From Variovorax sp. V213 (GTDB taxonomy: Bacteria > Pseudomonadota > Gammaproteobacteria > Burkholderiales > Burkholderiaceae_C), in NCBI RefSeq assembly GCF_041154455.1, contig NZ_AP028665.1, positions 1-64,000 of the forward strand: a stretch of 64,000 nt of DNA, written 5' to 3'. The notes under the pieces are model-generated. The model saw nothing but the letters and a program-made list of their open reading frames with translations, was not told where the DNA came from and searched no databases. Below, piece by piece: positions 44,063 to 52,864 of this stretch. The first letter of the stretch is position 1, and the number at the start of each line of letters is the position of its first letter. The position numbers and the translations under genes were made by a program.

Positions 44063-44091
44063 CCCGAAGTCCTTGCTCGAAGTTCGTGCGT

Positions 44092-44688
44092 TCACTCGGC
44101 GCACACGCGTGCCAGGCCGCGGTCCAGCCCGATCGCGAACAGCGGCGACAGCCCATGCGCGTCGACGTACCGCGCGGTCGCATGCGTCAGCCGCTGGCGA
44201 CAATCCGGCCGCTCGCGCAGCGACCGGGTCGCGACGAGTTCGTCGATGAACCGGGGGCGGAGCCGATCGAGCGCCGGACGGAGCTCATTCCTCAGGTCGG
44301 CACGAGGTTCGTCCGGTGCCCCTCCCTCCCGCCGCCAGCGAGCCATGAGCGCGAATTGAACGAGCTTGCTCGCTTCGATCTGGTCGGTGAAGAACGCAGT
44401 CGCCAGTTCCCCTGGCAAACCGCGCGCGCCCGCCTCTTGCGAAGCCGCCGCAATGACTTCCTGCTCGCGCGGATCGCCCGGCGGATCCGCGACCGGCTGG
44501 CGGCTGTCCCATTTGGTCAGCGCCACCTGCCGGGACAGATCGAGCCGCGCCGCGCTCAGCGCCACGAGGGTCGAGAAGCCCTCGGACCGATCGGGCCCGG
44601 TGGCATCCGAAGCACCGGCGAGTGTAGCCAGCGTGACGGCCATCGCGCCCGCCGTTCGAAGACTATGGATCAGAACGCGCATGTGCAT
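44092..44688 (-). CDS. Exported monofunctional chorismate mutase (AroQ gamma class)
   Basis: A 198-residue protein with a signal peptide (IHSLRTAGAMAVTLATLAGA). Its helical domain has ALSAARLDLSRQVALTKWDS, RQPVADPPGDPREQEVIAAA and FFTDQIEASKLVQFALMARW, the pattern of periplasmic AroQ-gamma chorismate mutases. A GGAGG Shine-Dalgarno sits six bases before ATG 44688. It would convert chorismate to prephenate outside the cytoplasm. It converges with the ABC operon, 29 bases between stops, whose fourth gene is prephenate-dehydratase-like. The pairing suggests an extracytoplasmic aromatic-precursor salvage route. Confidence 0.88.
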   Translation of the reverse strand: MHMRVLIHSLRTAGAMAVTLATLAGASDATGPDRSEGFSTLVALSAARLDLSRQVALTKWDSRQPVADPPGDPREQEVIAAASQEAGARGLPGELATAFFTDQIEASKLVQFALMARWRREGGAPDEPRADLRNELRPALDRLRPRFIDELVATRSLRERPDCRQRLTHATARYVDAHGLSPLFAIGLDRGLARVCAE

Positions 44689-45311
44689 CGGGAGCCTCCG
44701 GAAGTCGAACGACGCGATCCGGGCTGCTCGCCAGCGGATCGACCCGAGGCAAAGCCTAGTGCGGGGACGATCGCGCGTCGCCTGTCAACATGCACAGTTG
44801 CGCGCAAGCCGCCAGTCGCGCGCAACGGTGCCGCCGCTCAGACGACCCTGTACGCCCTTGAGTGGCATGCGCCAGAGTCACCGGCAACCTGCCTGCTATC
44901 TTGGCTTTTTGCTGGGCACCACGGCCAGGCGCACACGCGTCCCGCCGGCCTATTCGAACCGCGTTGCCTGCAGGCGCTTCTCGCTGCGCTGGGGTCTTGG
45001 TATGGGGCACGAGCACCGTGCGCCGTGCCGTCCGCCCGATGTGGCCGGGCCTCGTCGACTGCCTGCCAGCCGGCGCGGCTCGTCATCCTGCAAGCGATGC
45101 CTCGGCCTCGCGCATGGACAAAGCGAGATCGCGAATCATCGCGCAGGCACCGGACCCGTCTGGCATCGACGCCGAGCCAACGCTTCTTCCAACAGGCGCC
45201 GATCTGTCGTCGCTTGGCACCGGCGCGTTGGGCCAGCGCCGCGCGAGAGCGCGTGAGTTCAGCAGCACGGATTCCTTCACCGGAGCGTGCCAAAGTTCTA
45301 CCATTCGTGCC
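44689..45311. other. Stretch without recognised gene
   Basis: About 620 bases upstream of the chorismate mutase, ending at the parD remnant. Long open frames exist on both strands but have Arg/Ala/Pro-biased shadow composition and no family motif. No strong hairpin or repeat was seen. Confidence 0.5.
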
Positions 45312-45563
45312 ATGAGCATGATGAATATTTCCTTGCCGGACACGCTCAAGGCCTTTGTGGATGAGCAGGTCGAGAAGCGCGCATTCGACACCAGCAGCGA
45401 ATAGGTGCGCGGGCTGATCCGCAGGGATCAGGATCGAGCGCAGCTTCGCGACCTGCTGATCGACGGTGCCAGGTCGAAACCGGCGGCGCCGGCTGACGCG
45501 TCGTATTTCCAGGGGCTGCGCGACCGCGTGCGCAAGGCGGGCAAGCCAAGCGCGCGCAAGTGA
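45312..45563 (+). pseudogene. parD: parD-like antitoxin gene with an internal amber codon
   Basis: ATG 45312 gives MSMMNISLPDTLKAFVDEQV then EKRAFDTSSE, the ribbon-helix-helix start of ParD. A TAG at 45402-45404 interrupts it. The frame then continues VRGLIRRDQDRAQLRDLLID, GARSKPAAPADASYFQGLRD to a normal TGA at 45561-45563. The usual residue at the stop is Tyr (S-E-Y-V-R). The N-terminal 30 residues could still bind DNA but not the toxin. Confidence 0.82.
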
Positions 45564-45889
45564 TCCTCAGGCCCGTCGTTCCCTGGCGCCGGGCCAACGC
45601 GGACGTCGATGCCGCCATCGCCTAGTATTTGGACGAGGCTTCTGAGCATGCCGCCCTCGGCTTCATCGAAACCTTGGAAGCGGCTTATGCGTATATTGGT
45701 CGCCATCCGTCCACCGGCTCGCCACGAGCTGCCCGCGAGCTGAATCTTCCGGGGCTGCGGCTCTGGCCTCTGGCGAGTTATCCGCTCATGGTGTTCTATG
45801 TTGAGTGCAGCGATCACATCGATGTGTGGCGCGTGTTGCACGGCCGGCCCGACATTCCGGCATCGATGCAGGAGTTGAATCAAGACTGA
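45560..45889 (+). pseudogene. parE: parE-like toxin gene with an internal amber codon
   Basis: GTG 45560 overlaps the parD stop (GTGA). The product reads VILRPVVPWRRANADVDAAI then A, TAG at 45623-45625, then YLDEASEHAALGFIETLEAA, YAYIGRHPSTGSPRAARELN, LPGLRLWPLASYPLMVFYVE and DVWRVLHGRPDIPASMQ, all ParE/RelE hallmarks. Apart from the amber the frame is intact. An internal ATG at 45629 could give an 86-residue product lacking the first strand and helix. Inactivation of both partners by a TAG is notable. Confidence 0.82.
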
Positions 45890-46202
45890 TCGATACGGCG
45901 CGCGGTCAACACGCCCAGCAGTTTCCCCCCCCGACCTTGGTGCTCCGTCAGCCCTCATGCCTTTGTCGATCTGTCTGCCGCATGACCGTTCGAGATCGGC
46001 GTGCGCCACGCAAGCGCGCGGGCCCGCCATGTCGATCCTCTTCGTCCACAGCAGGCCCGTATTGGGGCCCGTGCCGAAGGGACCGCGCCTTGTTCGACCC
46101 GCTGAAGGTCGGATTCGGGCCACGCGGAATTCGCGCTGGCACAGTTTCCCGGCGGGGCCCGGCCTGGCTGCGAGGCTGGCGCGCGCCCATCGCCCCACGC
46201 CG
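45890..46202. other. Stretch without recognised gene
   Basis: About 310 bases between the parE remnant and the ArdC gene. A run of nine C lies near 45925-45935. Frames are short or antisense continuations of the ArdC gene. Nothing else was recognised. Confidence 0.45.
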
Positions 46203-47303
46203 CTACGCGATCGACCCGGACCCGGCAAGCGCAGGCATCTCCCGCGCCACGATGAACGCGAAGGCCTCCTCCGCAAGACGCGCCGCCGTGAAGATCGCCG
46301 TGCGGTCGCCGCGCAGCACCTGCAGCCAGGCCTCGATATAGGCCGCATGCCCCTCGACCGTGGCATCCACCAGGCCGCAGTGCCCCATGACGAACGCACT
46401 GCCCAGTTCGGCCACCAGTTCCTCGAACGCATAGGCCGCATCGCCGAAACGCCGCCCGAAGCTGCGGTTCAGCCGATCGGGATGGCCGGTCCAGTGCACC
46501 AGCTCGTGCAGCGCCGTCGCGCACAGCGCCTCGGGACTCGTGAACTGCCGCGGCCAGGGCAGCCGGATCTCGTCGAGCGCGGGCAGGTACGCCGCCTGGT
46601 CGAAGCCATGCCGGATCGTCGCATTGCAGCCCCCGAGCAACCGCATCGCCCGCTCCACCGGACCCTGCGAACCCGCTGGAGAAGCGGCCCCCAGGTCCAC
46701 CACCTCAAGCGGCAACCCGTCGATCTGCGCCACGTTGAACAGCCAGAACGGCCGGCACAGCAGCACGCCGGCGCGGGCACCGGCCTCCGCGGTCACGGCC
46801 CCCTCGTCCATCCCGCCTTCCGAGAGGACCTCGTCGGCATCGTCACGGCACTCATGCGCCCTGCGCTCGAAGTGTGCGCACAGCACGCCACGCTCGCCCT
46901 TGCGCACCTGGGCGCCCACGCTTCGCGCCTGCCGGTAGGTCAGCCACACGTTGGACGCATAGCCCCCTTCGATCGCCGCGTCCCAGAGCAGCAGCACATT
47001 TGCACCGCGGTACGGTGCTCCCGTCTTGCCGTTGCGGGGCATCCCGCGCGCCGCCGCCCGCGTCCAGCGTTCGCGGAACACATGGCCGCCCTGCTCCAGC
47101 ATCGCGACGATCCGGTCCGTCACGGCCTGCCGCACGTCCATGCGGTCCCGCGCAGCAGCGCCAGAGGATTCGACGACACCCCCACCTGCTTTGGGTGAGT
47201 CCTCGGGGGGTACGGGGGGAACGCCCGTGGCTGCCGGATGGCCCGGACGATGCGGGCTGCCCGCATCGCGCGGGGTGGCGCTGGAAGTTGAATTCGCGTG
47301 CAT
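46203..47303 (-). CDS. ArdC-like antirestriction / zincin-like metallopeptidase protein
   Basis: A 366-residue protein from ATG 47303 (MHANSTSSATP). Residues about 55-150 form the ArdC N-terminal ssDNA-binding domain (AVTDRIVAMLEQGGHVFRER, MPRNGKTGAPYRGANVLLLW, SVGAQVRKGERGVLCAHFER). Residues about 230-360 form the zincin-like domain with ATALHELVHWTGHPDRLNRS (HELVH metal site) and EELVAELGSAFVMGHCGLVD. ArdC proteins travel on conjugative elements and protect incoming DNA from restriction. It indicates that this region belongs or belonged to an integrative or conjugative element. A decayed paralogue lies at 39504-40311. Confidence 0.88.
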   Translation of the reverse strand: MHANSTSSATPRDAGSPHRPGHPAATGVPPVPPEDSPKAGGGVVESSGAAARDRMDVRQAVTDRIVAMLEQGGHVFRERWTRAAARGMPRNGKTGAPYRGANVLLLWDAAIEGGYASNVWLTYRQARSVGAQVRKGERGVLCAHFERRAHECRDDADEVLSEGGMDEGAVTAEAGARAGVLLCRPFWLFNVAQIDGLPLEVVDLGAASPAGSQGPVERAMRLLGGCNATIRHGFDQAAYLPALDEIRLPWPRQFTSPEALCATALHELVHWTGHPDRLNRSFGRRFGDAAYAFEELVAELGSAFVMGHCGLVDATVEGHAAYIEAWLQVLRGDRTAIFTAARLAEEAFAFIVAREMPALAGSGSIA

Positions 47304-48521
47304 GGCCTGGCCTTTCTGCGGCATGTGCCGCGGTGGTTGAACATCTGCTTTCGGAGCCGCCTCGACGCATGAAGAGCGCGCGGAAAGGGCCGATGTCCAG
47401 GGACCGCCCGCAAGCCGCAGCCGAGCGCAGCGAGGACCGGGTGAGGACGGTGGCGAAACCCGAGCCCTGGACAGCGGCCCGAGCGCGCTATGCGTCGGCC
47501 AAGAGGCGGCTTCGAACGCAGAGGTGACGCGGACGGACAGGCCGTGAAGCCCTGCAGGCGACCAGCGCCGCACCGCCAAAGGCGGCACGCCATCGAGGCC
47601 CTGCGAAGCGGGGCCTCTAACCGGACGTCAGGAACCGCCGAACGCCGAGGTGGGCGGCCTGGCCGGTGACTGCCGTGCATGCACGGCTGCCTGGCGCACC
47701 GTCGCCCGTTTCCGCGGTCAACGCCACTCGCCGACCATCGACCGCATCGGGATGCGCGCATCAGCGCGGGTCACGCAGGCGCAAGACGCCTCAAGCGGCA
47801 CAACGCGCGATTACGACGAAGACTGCAGCGATTCGGCTGTCGAGCCCACTGTTCGAAATCAGGGTCGACAGCAGTTCGAATTTCGCGCTGCATGAGGCGA
47901 TCGAGCGCTGCATCAGCGCTGCGAATGCGGCTGGACGCCCCCTTGCGCCGACATGCCGATCCGTTGCCCTTCCAGGTCCAGTTGGGCGAGAGTCGCACGA
48001 CACCGGACTGCGGGTATCGCTTCACGGAACTCCTGCACGGACTTCACTGCGGCTTCACCCGGGCCGCGCACACTGCCTCTCGACAGTGGTTCGGCGCTGG
48101 TAGAGGCCAGGGAGAAAAAAAACCGCTCAGAAGAACCGCCTCGATGCCGGCCGCTGTCACTCTTCATACGCAGTCCGTCGACCCATGCGTCCACAGCGGG
48201 CACGGCCAATGCGCGCAAGGCTCAGGAGCCCATCGGCGCCAAAGTGATTGGCCCATGCACACCGCACTGGAGCGCCACGAGTCTATGGAAACAATTACCA
48301 GCGCGAAAAAATCGTTATCCAGCGTCTGTCTTGACATTTTTTGATTAGAAATCAGCCGCCTGCGGCCGCTGAGACCGGCGGGGACCACAGGCGCAAGCGC
48401 AGGACAGCCGGATCGCTCAGGCCTTCGAGCCCGATGACCGCTGGCTGGCCAGCGCCCGGCTTTCCCTCTTCAGCGCCTTGGACACCGGGCAGATCGCCTG
48501 CACGAACCCGGTCAGCGTGTT
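47304..48521. other. Long stretch without recognised gene
   Basis: About 1.2 kb upstream of ArdC. It includes a hairpin GAGGCCC/GGGCCTC (47595-47601 and 47611-47617, 9-base loop) and a TTGACA-T6-like AT-rich patch near 48334. Possible frames are short or strongly Arg/Ala-rich. A minus-strand frame at 48411-48520 (GFVQAICPVSKALKRESRAL) looks coding-like but is only a piece. This looks like decayed element DNA. Confidence 0.45.
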
Positions 48522-48655
48522 GGCCACGTGCCCTCCCCGGACGCCGTGATCGAAGCCTGCGCACGGATGGCCAAGCCGGGCGGGTGGGTTTTCTTCTCCA
48601 CCATCAACCGCACGCCGTGGGCCTGGCTCATCGCGTTCTTCGGTGCGGAGCCGTT
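48522..48655 (+). pseudogene. Fragment of ubiG-like methyltransferase
   Basis: The frame reads HVPSPDAVIEACARMAKPGG then WVFFSTINRTPWAWLIAFFG and AE, matching the UbiG segment around motif post-I/III (VPDPASVV.AC..L.KPGG.VFFSTINRNP). The SAM-binding N-terminus and the C-terminal portion are missing. It is a remnant, perhaps from recombination beside a genomic island. Confidence 0.7.
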
Positions 48656-48873
48656 CGGAGGCATCAGAGGGTCAAGCTGGGGTGTCGAGTTCGGTATTGA
48701 CGGACTCAAGTTCGTCACGCAGCCCAAGATCATCAGCATCAAGAAGAATTGATATCTGCAAAGAGAGCGCCTTCGGCTCATCGACCTCGTCGGTCTGGAC
48801 TGCGCCGTAGCTGACATGAGCCATGTACTCACCGCAAGCGCAGCCTTGTGCCGCGGCGCCTTGATCAACAGAG

Positions 48874-50340
48874 CTACCGAGCCTGAGCCACGAGCGTTGC
48901 GAGAGTCTTTACCAGCGGATCGAACAGCTCGGCAGAAGTGTTGCCGTAGCCAAGAACGAGGCCGTTGTCTTGCGCGCCAGGCGCCAATGTCAGCGCAGAG
49001 AGCGGCATCGGCGCCAATTGATGCTCGGCGGCAAGCGCAGCAATCTTCCGATCTGGATGGCGAGCGTCAAAGCGCACCGTCAGATGCAATCCGCAATCGC
49101 CGCCCTCGACCGAGTTCGGCACGCGCAGATGCTGTGTCAACGCCGCACGCAACTCGCGCTGCCGCGCCCGGTAGAGTCGCCGCATGCGCCCGAGATGACG
49201 CGCAAACTGCCCGCTTTCCATGAAGTCGGCCATGGCCAACTGCACATGGCGATTTCCTCCCCTTAGCATTTCGCGCAAAGTGCCTGCGGTCGCAGCGAGG
49301 AGGTTTCGGGGCAGAACGATGAAGCCAAGGCGGAGCGACGGAAACATGGTTTTGGAGAAGCTTCCAACATAGATGACCGGCGCCAGCGGCACGAGCCCGA
49401 CCATGGCGGCAATCGGCTCGCCGGTATAACGGAACTCGCCGTCGTAGTCGTCCTCGATAATCCAGGCGCCACATTTCCCGGCATTGGCAATGAGCTCTAG
49501 TCTCCTTGCCACGCTCATAACGATCCCGCGAGGGAACTGATGCGATGGCGTCGTGTAGATGAGTCTCGGCGGTGCCGTCGCCCGATCTCGTGCGTTCCAC
49601 ACCAGCCCTTCTTCGTCCACCCGGCACGGTACGATCCTGAGGTCGCCTGACTGCATCGCCGTCCTGGCACCCCGGTAACACGGATTTTCCAGCCATCCGA
49701 TGTCACCAGGGTCCGTTAGCAGACGCACGCAGAGATTCAGTCCCTCTATGGCTCCCTCCGTAATGACGATTTGCTCAGGTTCGCAGCCCACTCCGCGAGT
49801 GAGAGCTAAGTGCCGACAGATGGCCACGCGCAACTCCATCTGCCCCATCGGGTCACCATAATTGAGCAAGGCAGCACCGCCATGCTGCAGCGCCCGCTCC
49901 AGGCTGCGCCGCCAAGCTGCCAGAGGAAAGTCCGCGAGGGAGGGAACCCCCGGGCGAAGCCAGACGGCATCGGGCGTGGCAGGCCGGACTAGCTGAATCT
50001 CGGAAAGACGTCTCGCGGTGACTGGATGACGCTTCTCACGAAGTGCGTGGCGCGGAGGCAGCGGTGTCAACGTGCTCACGCGCGTGCCGCGACGGTCGCA
50101 CGCAATGTAGCCCTCGGCCGCCAAGTGCTCGTACACCAATGAGACGGTGTTGCGCGAGACGGCCAACTCGGTCGCCAATTCTCGCGAGCTCGGCAGCTTG
50201 GTCCCCGCGCCAATAGCATGCCTGAGGATCGCTTCCTTCAGCCGACGATGCAATTGGCGCTGAAGCAGCTCGGCACCTGGGCTCCTATCCAGGGGCGCTT
50301 CCAGTAAACGCAGCGTTTGCGGAGTTTCAAGGGACTTCAT
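48874..50340 (-). CDS. MocR/PdxR-type regulator (GntR winged helix fused to aminotransferase fold)
   Basis: A 488-residue regulator. The N-terminal winged helix is KLPSSRELATELAVSRNTVS, LVYEHLAAEGYIA. A type-I PLP aminotransferase-like domain follows, with ITEGAIEGLNLCVRLLTDPG, PSHQFPRGIVMSVARRLELI, IIEDDYDGEFRYTGEPIAAM and the PLP Lys in YVGSFSKTMFPSLRLGF. MocR proteins sense PLP or its adduct with an amino compound and control PLP, taurine or GABA genes. Its divergent partner has been replaced by an IS fragment beginning at 50439, so its target is unclear. Confidence 0.93.
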   Translation of the reverse strand: MKSLETPQTLRLLEAPLDRSPGAELLQRQLHRRLKEAILRHAIGAGTKLPSSRELATELAVSRNTVSLVYEHLAAEGYIACDRRGTRVSTLTPLPPRHALREKRHPVTARRLSEIQLVRPATPDAVWLRPGVPSLADFPLAAWRRSLERALQHGGAALLNYGDPMGQMELRVAICRHLALTRGVGCEPEQIVITEGAIEGLNLCVRLLTDPGDIGWLENPCYRGARTAMQSGDLRIVPCRVDEEGLVWNARDRATAPPRLIYTTPSHQFPRGIVMSVARRLELIANAGKCGAWIIEDDYDGEFRYTGEPIAAMVGLVPLAPVIYVGSFSKTMFPSLRLGFIVLPRNLLAATAGTLREMLRGGNRHVQLAMADFMESGQFARHLGRMRRLYRARQRELRAALTQHLRVPNSVEGGDCGLHLTVRFDARHPDRKIAALAAEHQLAPMPLSALTLAPGAQDNGLVLGYGNTSAELFDPLVKTLATLVAQAR

Positions 50341-50350
50341 GCAGATTTTT

Positions 50351-50381
50351 TAGTGGCACCATGATCTTTCATATACTGGCA
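50351..50381. promoter_or_regulatory. Direct-repeat operator candidate for the MocR regulator
   Basis: TAGTGGCA (50351-50358) and TACTGGCA (50374-50381) are direct repeats differing at one base and spaced 23 bases start to start, about two helical turns, immediately before the MocR gene. Tandem direct repeats are common MocR binding sites. Assignment is inference. Confidence 0.5.
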
Positions 50382-50438
50382 GTTTAGGGCTACGCTGATC
50401 AAGTCCCCTGCTGGCATGCGAGCTGCATCTGCTTTTGC

Positions 50439-50579
50439 ATGAAGCAACAGACCCTTGCTATGGCCGTCGATGAGAACGTTCAGTACGAGAAGTACCGCAG
50501 GCCGACAAAGCGTGACACGTTCCTGGCGACGATGGAGCAGATCGTTCCATGGGCACAGCTTTGCACCGTGATCGAGCCG
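50439..50579 (+). mobile_element. IS5-family transposase N-terminal fragment
   Basis: ATG 50439 gives MKQQTLAMAVDENVQYEKYR then RPTKRDTFLATMEQIVPWAQ and LCTVIEP, the N-terminus of IS5-family transposases. The match ends at 50579, where the frame enters unrelated sequence. Only about 47 codons remain; no catalytic residues. Confidence 0.78.
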
Positions 50580-50635
50580 TGTTGGCGCCGACCGGAAACT
50601 GAGCCAGTGGGGATGCGGCTAATAACTTGGACTGT

Positions 50636-50832
50636 TTATGCCATGAGCCCCAAGCTTCGTCGGTAGTCAAGAGGGCTGCGCGCGCCCAAGGACATCTTGG
50701 CCCGCTTCTCGTTGTACCAGCGGATGTAAGAGTCCAAGGCCTGGGTGAACTGCTCAACGGTCGTTGACTGCCAGGTGCCAGGATAGAACCATTCGGTCTT
50801 CAATCGACCGAAGAAGCCCTCGCAGGCCGCAT
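50636..50832 (-). mobile_element. IS3-family OrfB C-terminal fragment
   Basis: On the minus strand the frame reads DAACEGFFGRLKTEWFYPGT, WQSTTVEQFTQALDSYIRWY then NEKRAKMSLGARSPLDYRRS and LGLMA with TAA at 50636-50638. It has the terminal Glu-bearing and Y-x-x-R-P-style ending of IS3 integrases. The N-terminal part is absent; it abuts an IS21 fragment. Confidence 0.8.
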
Positions 50833-50834
50833 CG

Positions 50835-51061
50835 TCTGCGCTTCTTCGCCGTAGCGCTGCTGTGCAGGAGTCGATGGCTCTCGTTGCCCGTCTCCACGAT
50901 GTGACAGTGGTGCGTGAGGCGGTCGAGCAAGGCGGTCGTCATCTTCGCGTCGCCGAACACCGTCGACCGTTCGGCGAAGTCCAGGTTGGTCGTGATCACC
51001 ACGCTGGTGTGCTCGTACAGCTTGAACAGCAGGTGGAACAGCAGGCACGACTCGCCGATCT
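50835..51061 (-). mobile_element. IS21-family IstB ATPase C-terminal fragment
   Basis: The minus-strand frame reads IGESCLLFHLLFKLYEHTSV, VITTNLDFAERSTVFGDAKM, TTALLDRLTHHCHIVETGNE then SHRLLHSSATAKK. These are the sensor and C-terminal helices of the IstB helper ATPase. Walker motifs are missing. It lies between two IS3-type fragments in opposite orientation. Confidence 0.82.
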
Positions 51062-51310
51062 TCCCGAACCTTTATCGCAACGTCATCCCGACGCGGCCGA
51101 ACGTGGTCTGGGTCGCCGACTTCACCTACATCCGCATCGCATCGGGGTTTTGCTATCTGGCGGCGATTCTGGATGCTCGTAGCCGCAAGGTGGTGGGCTA
51201 CGCGATCTCGCGCAACATCGACACAACGCTGGCCCTGGCCGCGTTGCGATCTGCAGTGCAGGACCGACAGCCTCCGGCTGGCTGCATCTTTCACACGGAC
51301 AGGGGATCGC
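51054..51310 (+). mobile_element. IS3-family integrase-core fragment
   Basis: The plus frame reads NVIPTRPNVVWVADFTYIRI, ASGFCYLAAILDARSRKVVG, YAISRNIDTTLALAALRSAV and CIFHTDRGSQ, including the first two catalytic Asp residues of the DDE core. After 51310 the frame becomes unrelated. This piece is of a different element from the OrfB fragment at 50636. Confidence 0.8.
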
Positions 51311-51620
51311 AAGGCGGATTCAACCGGTCGTCGCAACACTGGGTTCCAAAAGCGGTGCAAGACCACATCGCGCTTGCAAGCGAATGGCAGGCGCGTGGCG
51401 TTAAATTCGACGCGGCGTTGTTCGATGGCGGCCCCGACGAGCTGCGCACGGTATTGCAGCTTCTGGCGCATCGCGAGGACCCCATCGTTTGCTTGAGACG
51501 ATTCTCGGGCCATACCCAAGAACTCCCGGTGGAAGCGCTTCTGATCGCACGTGCTGTTTGAATCGCCCCAGTTTTCTAGACACCACTGAGCCTCAAACCT
51601 GAGGCCCAATAGGAGGTGCC
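51311..51620. other. Junction sequence between IS fragments
   Basis: About 310 bases with an open frame on each strand but no family match that I recognise. Near 51568-51585 the sequence CCCCAGTTTTCTAGACACC probably forms the left end of the following IS3-type element. Confidence 0.4.
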
Positions 51621-51827
51621 ATGAGTAAGCAGAGATATCCCGAAGAATTCAAGGCCGAAGCAGTCAAGCAGATCACCGAGCGCGGCCACAAGGTGGCCGA
51701 TGTGTCGGCCCGGCTGGGCGTGAGTCAACACAGTCTTTATCAATGGATCAAGGCCCAGCGCATGCCGGCCGGTGATCGGCAGGCGCAGGTGTCGCAGACA
51801 GACGAACTGCGGCGGCTGACCGGTTGA
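51621..51827 (+). mobile_element. IS3-family OrfA, frame-disrupted
   Basis: AGGAGGTGCC precedes ATG 51621. The product MSKQRYPEEFKAEAVKQITE then VADVSARLGVSQHSLYQWIK is the helix-turn-helix OrfA of IS3-family elements. After DELRRL an internal deletion and frameshift occur; the missing leucine-zipper part resumes in another frame as AAYFAKQSG before the OrfB start. The element cannot make normal OrfA. Confidence 0.82.
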
Positions 51828-51860
51828 ACGCACCGCAGCGTACTTTGCCAAGCAGTCCGG

Positions 51861-52245
51861 GTGAAGTACGCATTCATCGAGCGCCATGAAGGCGAGCACA
51901 GCGTTCGCAGGCTGTGCAAGGTCATGGCTGTTCACCCCAGCGGCTACTACGCCTGGAAGGTCGAGCCGATGAGTTTTCGTGGCAAGGACGATCAACGTCT
52001 GCTGGGCCTTCTCAAGCACGCCTGGCTGGAGAGTGGCGGCGTCTATGGCTACCGCAAGCTGACCATGGACATGCGCGATCTGGGCGAGACATGCGGCAAG
52101 CATCGCGTGGCTCGTCTGCTCAAGCTCGAGGGGCTGCGCTCCCGGACGGGCTACCGCCGACGGCCTGGGAGTCGCGGTGGCAAACCTGCCGTGGTCGCCC
52201 CCAATCATCTGCAGCGACGCTTCACTGTCAGCGAGCCCAGGTCAC
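51861..52245 (+). mobile_element. IS3-family OrfB, truncated before the catalytic core
   Basis: GTG 51861 gives VKYAFIERHEGEHSVRRLCK, VMAVHPSGYYAWKVEPMSFR, GKDDQRLLGLLKHAWLESGG then VYGYRKLTMDMRDLGETCGK and PNHLQRRFTVSEP. This is the HTH_21 region of OrfB. The DDE integrase domain is absent beyond about 52245, where unrelated sequence follows. Confidence 0.82.
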
Positions 52246-52864
52246 GCGACTTTTGCCGGCTGGCGTCCAAGGTGCGTGGTCGGAACTCGAGGACCAGATC
52301 GACGCCTACGGCGCATACACACAGATCGCTGGCTGCCTAGGCTGGCAGGCCGTCACTCGCCTTAACTATGAGCAGTCAACTTCCGAAAGTTGATCTCCTT
52401 GTCTCCTTGTCCGTGCTCCAACTCTCGAAGCGGCCGACCACGCTGTTCAAGTGCTGAGCCTCTGCCCGAAGGACTTGGCGCGCCTGAGCGGAGAGCCGGT
52501 CTTTTCGAATGGAACTGCCGTGGCTTGGCGTCAATAGCCGGCATGGCGGCCTGGTGCCGCCAACTCGCGTCCTTCCGGTGTCGCTGTGAAAACACTTGGC
52601 GGCATCTCGTTTGAGACAGACGACAGTTTCGCCACGCGCCCGTATGCAGCTTCTCTTGCAAACGCACCGGAAATCGATATGAGGGCGCAATCGGCGCGTG
52701 TGTTCCCATTTAGCCAAAGTGGCCCAGCGACGCGCGCGCTATGTGGCTCTGCTCAACGGTGGATCGGGCGCGCTAAATGCTGTTCCCGGTGAGGTGCCAC
52801 CGGCACCTGCTTTCCCAAGGAAATCCATTGGACGGATCAATCTTTCAGCCTGCAAGGAAACAAA
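52246..52864. other. Stretch without recognised gene
   Basis: About 620 bases after the IS debris. Frames on both strands (for example 52376-52717 minus) do not resemble a known family. The region supplies the upstream sequence of the NTF2-like gene, with AAGGAAA just before ATG 52865. Confidence 0.45.

Noticed and set aside
45925..45936. Homopolymer C run as a phase-variation tract
   Set aside because: It lies in non-coding sequence and not in the promoter of an intact gene, so no switching role can be supported.
47595..47617. Hairpin GAGGCCC/GGGCCTC as a terminator
   Set aside because: The stem is only 7 bp and no U tract follows on either strand, so it is no better than chance in GC-rich DNA.
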